Position numbers and translations under genes: made by a program. The notes beneath the pieces are model-generated. The model was not told where the DNA came from. It ran no database searches and was given only the letters and a program-made list of their open reading frames with translations. From NCBI RefSeq assembly GCF_030272615.1, contig NC_081414.1:658514292-658578291 (forward strand): DNA of 64,000 nucleotides, written 5' to 3'. Origin of the DNA: Cryptomeria japonica. Taxonomy: Eukaryota > Streptophyta > Pinopsida > Cupressales > Cupressaceae. How positions within the stretch are numbered: position 1 is the first letter of the stretch; each line of letters opens with the position of its first letter. Shown here one piece after another: positions 57,432-64,000 of this stretch.

Positions 57432-57947
57432 TGTTAGAATATTTAATCTTTACTTAGCTTAGGTTTATTTTTATTTAGTTTAGGATATTCCTTTGGAATT
57501 CCTACATGTAATTTGTCCTCTAGTACATGTGTGAGGACAAGTCATTTCTTTTATTTTCCTTTATTAAGGAATATTAGATTTCCTCCATAAGAGGATGTGG
57601 ACACATGGCACACACATTTTATGAATGGTGGCATTCATAGATTTGGGAGTTACTTTGTAACTCCTCTCCTCATCTCTATTTAAGAGATGTCTCCTCTCTC
57701 ATTTCTTCTTAATGACAATATTGTAAAGAGCTTCTTGCTCTCTCTCTCTCTCTCATTTTTAGGCATTGCCTCATTCATAATATCACAAGGGGTTTTTCTT
57801 TGCTTTTCCCCTTTCAAAAGTTCTTGTGCCTCCTTCTTCACATTTGGGTGATGCTCCAAGGTTTTTGCTTTTCTCTTGGTAACAATTACTTCATCATAAA
57901 CTTTCTTGGATTAATTTTCCTTTCCTTGCTCTTTTATTTTCCTTTCA
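57432..57947 (+). repeat. Element H 3' LTR
   Basis: 516 bp, reads the same as 50645-51160. Confidence 0.97.
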
Positions 57948-57952
57948 ATATT

Positions 57953-60690
57953 GCCTATTTCTATTGGAACACTCTTCTCCCTTATAATATGAGGTCATTT
58001 AGTCCATTATGGACATTCCTTTTATAAATTTTGTATTCACTCGTGATACAAACCTACCTTTGAAGAACTTTCTTCTTCATTCTCCTTGTGAGGTGCACTT
58101 GGTTGACTCGTTAAATAGTTTCACCTCTATCATTGGTTGATTTCATTCCCTCATTTGTATAAGTACATATCATACAACACACAGATTTCTTTCTTTCTTT
58201 CTTTCCATTTTATGCCAACACAATTCAAGTGCACTTATCTTCCCTCATTTTTTGTAACAAAACCATCTTCCTTTGTAATGACACAACCCTTTTTCTTTCT
58301 AATGCCCCCATCCATACTCTATGAGGAAATAATTGCATGATTTCTTATTCCTATTCTAAGAGAAAAGACAACTTTGTATTTCCTAGTTTTTCAAGGGGCA
58401 AATGTACTTTTTAAGTGATCTTTCGTCTTATACCATACAAACACATATTCATTCCTATATAATCTCCTTATAATGATTGCATCCTCTCTTATACAATGAT
58501 TTTAAGGGGGGTGAATATATGCACTCATACATGCAAACCAACACACACAAATTTGACCTATGCTCTAATAGTGTCAATAGCTTGTGGTCCCAAGTATAAA
58601 AAATGCTTGGAAATGACCACTATTATCAAGATTGTCTAGCAATAGATTATACTAGCACATGCAACCATTTGTATTATATTTATGCATGAATCACCTAGTA
58701 ACAAAGCATGTTGGTCCAAGTGATTGTAAAATTCCACCCATTTATCCAAATCACCTGCCAATAGAGCATCTGAGTACAAGTGATTTGTGTTACTAATTAT
58801 TCTCATGCTTCCTAATAACAAAGCAAGCTAGAACTTGAATGATGAATTTTCTTTTTATTGACAATATTTATTTCTCTCTATGAATATTAGTTTATTGTTT
58901 TTAATATATTATACTCATTACATTACTCTCACCATATAAAATTTCATCTCTAGTAGTTTTGTTATGTGTGTTGCTTGTATATTCCAAATATAGGTTTGTG
59001 ATGTTCTAACACGATTGTTTTGAAGGTTTTATGTTTTTTTGTCACTCATGTATTGCGGGTTTCATTTTCCAAACATATTTTGTAGTCTTAGCAAGAGTTT
59101 TTTAATTTTATAACATGTTTTGTAGATCTTAGCTTGCATGGGTTCCCTATTTTGATTGTGTATCTTTTTTATTTATCCTTATAATAATTATGATTTATAT
59201 TCTTACTTTATATAGCTTTGTCAATTAGTTTTACAAGCTGATTAAATTTGGGGCAAAATGTAAGAGAAAAAAGTGCATACCTCTACAATTTTAACATCAC
59301 AAATTAACATCAATTTAGCATCCATTTCTTGTAGCATGTTTTTAGAATTCATTTAGCATAGCCTTGGCCTTTTCTCCTAGTGCCAACTTTGTTTTGTGTT
59401 CGTGTGTCAAAATCTTTTTAATGTGTTTGTGTATATCCCTTATGTCCTTGTGATGCTATGTTCCCATTTTGTGAAGTTTCTAGACATGTTGTACTTTAAA
59501 GTTAGGGCTAACGCTCTATCATCCTACAAGAATACAATTCCATCACATTCATTTCTTGTGAAGCTAGTGACCATTCAACTTCAAAACCTCTATTGTACCC
59601 ACTTCATGACCCATTGGTAGGAAACAATCACCTAAGTCTTTTATTGACTCTTGAGCTTCCCTCCTATTCATCTCTATCATTCTATCATTCAAAATTTGAA
59701 TTCTCGTAGCAACATCCTCCATGGCTTCTTGAGCAAAATTCTATGAACAACATGCTTGGGAGATTGATAGCATCTTTTGACAACACTCTGGCCATCTTGC
59801 AATTACAAATATGTATTAGCAAGATATTCATTTTCACAACCTTCTTGGTTGAGGTATCACTTACATTTTTTGTTTCCTTTAAAACCTTCACTTGTATTTG
59901 AATCTCTCAACATTATTCTTCTTGCTTTTGACAACATTGTCACTCTCTCCCTCTTCTTGAGAGAGACTTGCCCCTAGTTGTTAATTCAGTAGTGTGTTCC
60001 TTGGTATTTTGGGATTCCATCTCTTATATTTTCTTTCATACACATCAGGATATTGCTCTGTAGATATAAATAGTCTAGGATCATATGGATGTTTTTATAT
60101 TCTAGATGCACATAGGATTCAGAGCACACACCAAATCTTCCTGGTATCATTCGATTGCCCATGTAGGTCAAAAAATCAAAATAGGAGCCTGACCACTTTG
60201 GCAAGCTCCCAAGTAGTCACTCACCTTTTCTCTATCCTAGCTTACACGTATTGTTAGAGGCTCACTCATTTAGAGCTTTCGCATCCTTCATCTCAGGCGA
60301 TATCTCTTCTATTTACAGTACTTTACTATTTTGATTTACGATTTCCTTACTTTTATAGATTCGGATAATACTTTGTTGTTTTCTCTTGTTTCTATAACCT
60401 TTTCAGATTCTCTTTTATGTACATTGGGATCCTGTGTGCAAGAATTTCTTAAGTTTATAAAAACAGTTCAATTTTCTGATGATCTTGGATATGAGACAAT
60501 AGAATGAGCATGCTGGCGTCCGAGCTAAACTTCTCCCAGAGTCATCTTGCAAACTGTCTGCACTAGGTTTTATTTCTGTAGTTAATTTATGTATTTTATC
60601 TCTCTGTTTCTAGCTTTCCATTATTTCGTATTTCCTTTTCTCACAAGCAAAGGCAATTTTAATTCTAAATGTTCTAATTAGACTAGATTG
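57953..60690. other. No recognisable feature
   Basis: AT-rich sequence continuing the host of element H (50416-50644). Short open frames only, none recognised. A TTTC repeat lies near 58185-58205. Confidence 0.45.
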
Positions 60691-63600
60691 TTTTTTTTTT
60701 TTTTAATAAAAGTGGATTATTCCACTAAACTTTTTTATTAATATTTTTTATTTTTTACACAGGATTCAAAGAGCATACCGAAGCAAAGAACCTTGGGAAG
60801 AAAACCTCTAGTCACAACTCATAAAATAAACCTATAGTATCTGACAGATCAGTTTATGCACCCCGCCCAAAACCACATACAAAATGCGGTCACAACACAT
60901 ATAATATCAGTTTTGCATAAAGCCCATATGACAATTTGCCAAAAAAAACCATCGGATAATTTTCAAATGTAGACTCCACAGCTGCTACCAATGGAAGAAG
61001 ACAAAAATTTCCAAAGCCCTATGCCAAATCCCATGAGCCAAAAACCTTCCTGCCAAAAAAGAAAGTATCAAAAAATCTTTGGAAAAACACTATTGTATCA
61101 AATACCATGAGCTTGAACTCTCCTCTAGACAACGAACATGAATACTTGAAATGAAAGGGGAAAGCGGGAATAATTATCATCATAAAATTTTACATCAATG
61201 TTACTCAAGAAAATCATATAACTATTGCTGCAAACCTTCCCATACCCTAGAAGGAATTTCCTCAAAACCCACCTCTCACTGATTAGCATTGCTATCAATG
61301 GCTAAATATGCCAAATAATCCGCAATATTATTAACTTCTCTGTAACAATGGGATACCAAGAAAGATTCAAACAATTCTAATTTTTGTAAAATGGGATCAA
61401 GTATATACTGCAAATTCCAACAATTCAATTTGTTTTTCATAACACATTGAATAATCACCATAGAATCTCCTTCAATTATTAAGTCCTTAATTCCCAAAGA
61501 GATTGCCATATCCAATCCAAAAGACAAAGCATGAAATTCTGCATAATTGTTAGTTTTAAAACCAATAGCATGACACTTAGCTCGAGTAAAATTTGCATTG
61601 TGATCATAAATTACCATGCCTACCCCAGCCGGCCCAGGGTTACCACGAGAGGCCCCATCAAAATTCAGTTTAAAGTGCCCCTGCGGAGGAAGTTTCCATC
61701 TAGCAAAGCATCTCTTACCTATTGCATCATTCTTTTTTAAAATTGAACCATGAAAGGGTAAAACTGACAGCAGCTTCCAAACTCTAGTAACTCTACTATC
61801 CCAGTGCGAAAAAAAAAAGTTAAGATTTTCCAAATTCTTATAAATAAATGACAAAGCAACCTCAGAGATTGAAGACTCAATTTTTAATAGAACCTCAGAC
61901 ATAGGAGACCTTGTTTTTTTAAATATCCCGTTGTTTCTCTCTAGCCAAACATTCCAAATCACAATAGATGGAGATATGATCCGAAGGCATGCATAAAAAG
62001 ATGAGGCAAACATAAAGGGCCAAGATCTGAAATGGGAAATGAGATCCTTACCAATAACAAAGGATATATTTAACTTCTCAAACAACCACTGCCAACATTC
62101 ATAAGCATAACCACAATGTAGGAACAGGTGTGAAGAAGATTCTAAATTTTTGTTACAAAGGACACAAGGGAAAACAGCAGTAATACCAAGCCTGTCTAGT
62201 CTCGTACCTGTAAGGACTCTGTCCTGAACTGCCAACCAAGCAAAGGCTCTAGCTTTAGGAAGACAAGCCGAATGCCAAAACAACTTATAAGGCCAAGATG
62301 ATAAATCTTTAGCAACCATAAAAGAGTTGTAACCATCTTTAACAGTGTACTTACCAGAAATATTCTTTGTCCAAATAAGTTCATCCTCAGAATCAGAAAG
62401 AAATACAATTCTATCCCCCAAAATCTTTTCAAAATCTAATTTCATGCTTTGATCAACATCTAAGAAATCAATCGACTTCCATCTAGCTAGCTTAAGGGGT
62501 CCACTAGTCACAATTTCAAAATAATCTGCTACAAAAACACCCCAAAGGGAGGAAAGAATAGTGATCAGAGGAGACCAATCCTTAATATTCACCAAAGGTG
62601 TGTGTCCATTCCATACTTCATCCCAGAATCTGACCTTTCTATCATTATGAACAATCCATGAGAGATGAGGCAAAATAACTGATCTACATTTACAAAGGAA
62701 ATTCCAAATAGCAGAACCCGAAGGCAAATTTGAGACTTTAAAAATGTACTCTCTCGGTCCATTATTTAAATATTTGGCAAACATAATCTATGCCCATAAG
62801 GAGCTAGGCTTGTCATATAATTTCCAAACCAACTTAGCACCTAAGGCTAAATTTTGATTTTCCAAACTCCGAATTCTTGTTCCCCCAAGTTCCTTAGGCA
62901 AACATACCTTATCCCATGCAACTAAAGGGAGTTTCTTCATGCCATCTTTATTATTGTTCCAAAGAAAATCTCTAAGAGTATCCTGTAAACTAACAATAGC
63001 TGCTTTTGGAGACTTCACAACAGACATGAGATATATGGGAACAACATTCAAAACAGACTTGATGAGAACAATTTTACCCGCCAAAGTTAACCATCTATGA
63101 TTCCATGAGAGAATTCTTTTAGAAATGACCGAAATAATCTTATCCCCAAAACCAATCTTATCCTGTTTAACAAAGAAAGGAATCCCAAGGTAAGTACATG
63201 GAAGATTTCCAGTCTCAAATCCCCAAAATGATTGCAACCTATGTTGAACCAGTTGTGATGTATTAAGGAAAAAAATCTTTGATTTATCACCATTCACTTT
63301 CTGACCAGAAAACGATGCATAATTTTGTATTATTCCTTTAATCACTTTTGCCTCTACTAACGAAGCATGTCCAAACAACAGAGTATCATCTGCAAAGAGA
63401 CAATGAGAAATACTTTGGGGAATATTCTGAATCCTTATAACTTTCCAAAGCCCCCCCACTTTAGCAGCCCTAATAGCCCAACTAAAGGTTTCCGCTAGGA
63501 GAATAAACAAAAAGGGAGAAAGGGGATCTCCCTGTCTCAAACCCCTAGAGGAAGTGAAAAAACCACAAGGACAACCATTAATTAAAACTGAGAATCTTGC

Positions 63601-63999
63601 AGAAGAAATACATGCACGAATCCATTTGACCCAGGCCTTGGAAAAACCTAACTTCTCAAGAACAACACATAAAGCCCCCCACTCTACTCTATCATAAGCC
63701 TTCATCATGTCTAGTTTAAGTATCATGGCCAGGGTTCTTTGGGTGGAAATAGAATGCAGCACCTCATGTGCTACAATTGCACCCTCTGTCGTCTCCCTTC
63801 CGAGAAAAAAACCACCTTGCTCCAATGAAATGATCCTAGGTAGAATTTTTGCCAACCTAAGGGAAATTGCCTTCGTAAATATCTTATACAAAGTGTTACA
63901 TAAAGCAATGGGGCGGAAGTCAACAAATGTCTTAGTATCCTCTTTTTTAGGAATAATTGCAATCATTGTAGTATTAAGTTCTTTTAAAATAGACCTATT
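60691..63999 (-). mobile_element. L1-type LINE, 3' part, with RNase H (element I)
   Basis: Non-LTR retrotransposon on the minus strand. The 3' end is a poly-A tail seen as a T-run at 60691-60704. The 3' untranslated region is 60705-61275, followed by ORF2 reaching the window edge. ORF1 and the endonuclease lie outside. A single in-frame stop separates the two halves of ORF2. Confidence 0.92.
61276..63999 (-). pseudogene. LINE ORF2: reverse transcriptase, zf-RVT and RNase H, one stop
   Basis: Frame is open from the window edge (63999) to a TAG at 62788-62790, then continues in the same frame from 62787 to the stop at 61276. The stop falls in SLWA-stop-IMFAKYL, where related LINEs have an amino acid; CAG to TAG would explain it. 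Reverse transcriptase motifs: DFRPIALCNTLYKI, LKLDMMKAYDRVEW, GLRQGDPLSPFLFIL, and FADD at 63385-63396. A Cys/His zf-RVT region (CVLCNKNLESSSHLFLHC) lies near 62110-62180. A plant-type RNase H domain (KLNFDGASRGNPGPAGVGM, NNYAEFHAL, EGDSMVII) ends at 61290. The 5' part of ORF2 with the endonuclease is beyond the window. Confidence 0.92.
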
Positions 64000-64000
64000 T

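Larger units (their letters stand above)
50645..57947 (+). mobile_element. Ty1/Copia LTR retrotransposon, intact and young (element H)
   Basis: 7303-bp element with TSD ATATT (50640-50644, 57948-57952). LTRs of 516 bp (50645-51160, 57432-57947) show no difference on reading. The primer site TGGTATCAGAGC is at 51161-51172 and the polypurine tract AAGGGGGGG at 57423-57431. One uninterrupted gag-pol frame of 1373 codons. A long leader (51173-53302) contains repeated hairpins, an antisense ribosomal protein L4 fragment and an AT-rich tract. All parts needed for autonomous transposition seem present. Confidence 0.97.

Overview
This is a window of a plant nuclear genome made almost entirely of transposable elements and organelle-derived DNA. 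I find no intact host gene. The plastid-like rpoC1 and ycf1 reading frames, read against remembered family sequences, look closer to gymnosperms than to angiosperms. The dense, deeply nested, methylation-decayed retroelements also fit a large conifer-type genome. The lineage call is an inference, not a search result.

Layout. Positions 1-31.84 kb are a decayed nuclear plastid insertion (NUPT). It holds ycf1 (minus), a psaA scrap (plus), psaB (minus), a palindrome of about 700 bp with two opposed trnS-GGA copies, then rpoB and rpoC1 (plus), with the rpoC1 group II intron still present. Three LTR retrotransposons split the NUPT, each with a 5-bp target-site duplication (TSD): a decayed Copia element (1149-8488, TSD CTTTC), a 2.5-kb non-autonomous element (8623-11109, TSD ATTTG), and a second copy of that family (15763-30346, TSD CATAT). 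The last hosts a Ty3/gypsy chromovirus (17635-29359, TSD GGCAG), which in turn hosts a short-interior element with long LTRs (25179-28583, TSD CCAAA). That is a four-level nest.

Positions 31.85-41 kb hold an unrecognised decayed reading frame on the minus strand. It is cut by a 278-bp MITE-like element with a 9-bp TSD and by a 6.1-kb insertion (32262-38367, TSD GTCCA) that looks like a giant solo LTR. That insertion carries a solo Copia-type LTR (33816-35347, TSD CAAGG). Positions 41-50.4 kb hold LTR fragments, two solo LTRs of one family 785 bp apart (44022-45376, TSD CCCAC; 46162-47530, TSD TTTAT), a Ty3-like gag remnant with a zinc knuckle, and another probable solo LTR.

Positions 50645-57947 are a young full-length Copia element. 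Its two 516-bp LTRs appear identical, it has TSD ATATT, and its 1373-codon gag-pol frame is uninterrupted. Its 2.1-kb leader holds three repeated hairpins with a compensatory base pair and an antisense fragment of a cytosolic ribosomal protein L4 gene. After a 2.7-kb stretch with no recognised gene, the window ends in an L1-type LINE on the minus strand, interrupted by one stop and running off the right edge.

The six elements with a visible primer binding site all match initiator Met-tRNA (TGGTATCAGAGC). Inactivating stops are largely CAA/CAG, CGA or TGG codons changed to stops, as expected from deamination of methylated cytosine in silenced DNA.
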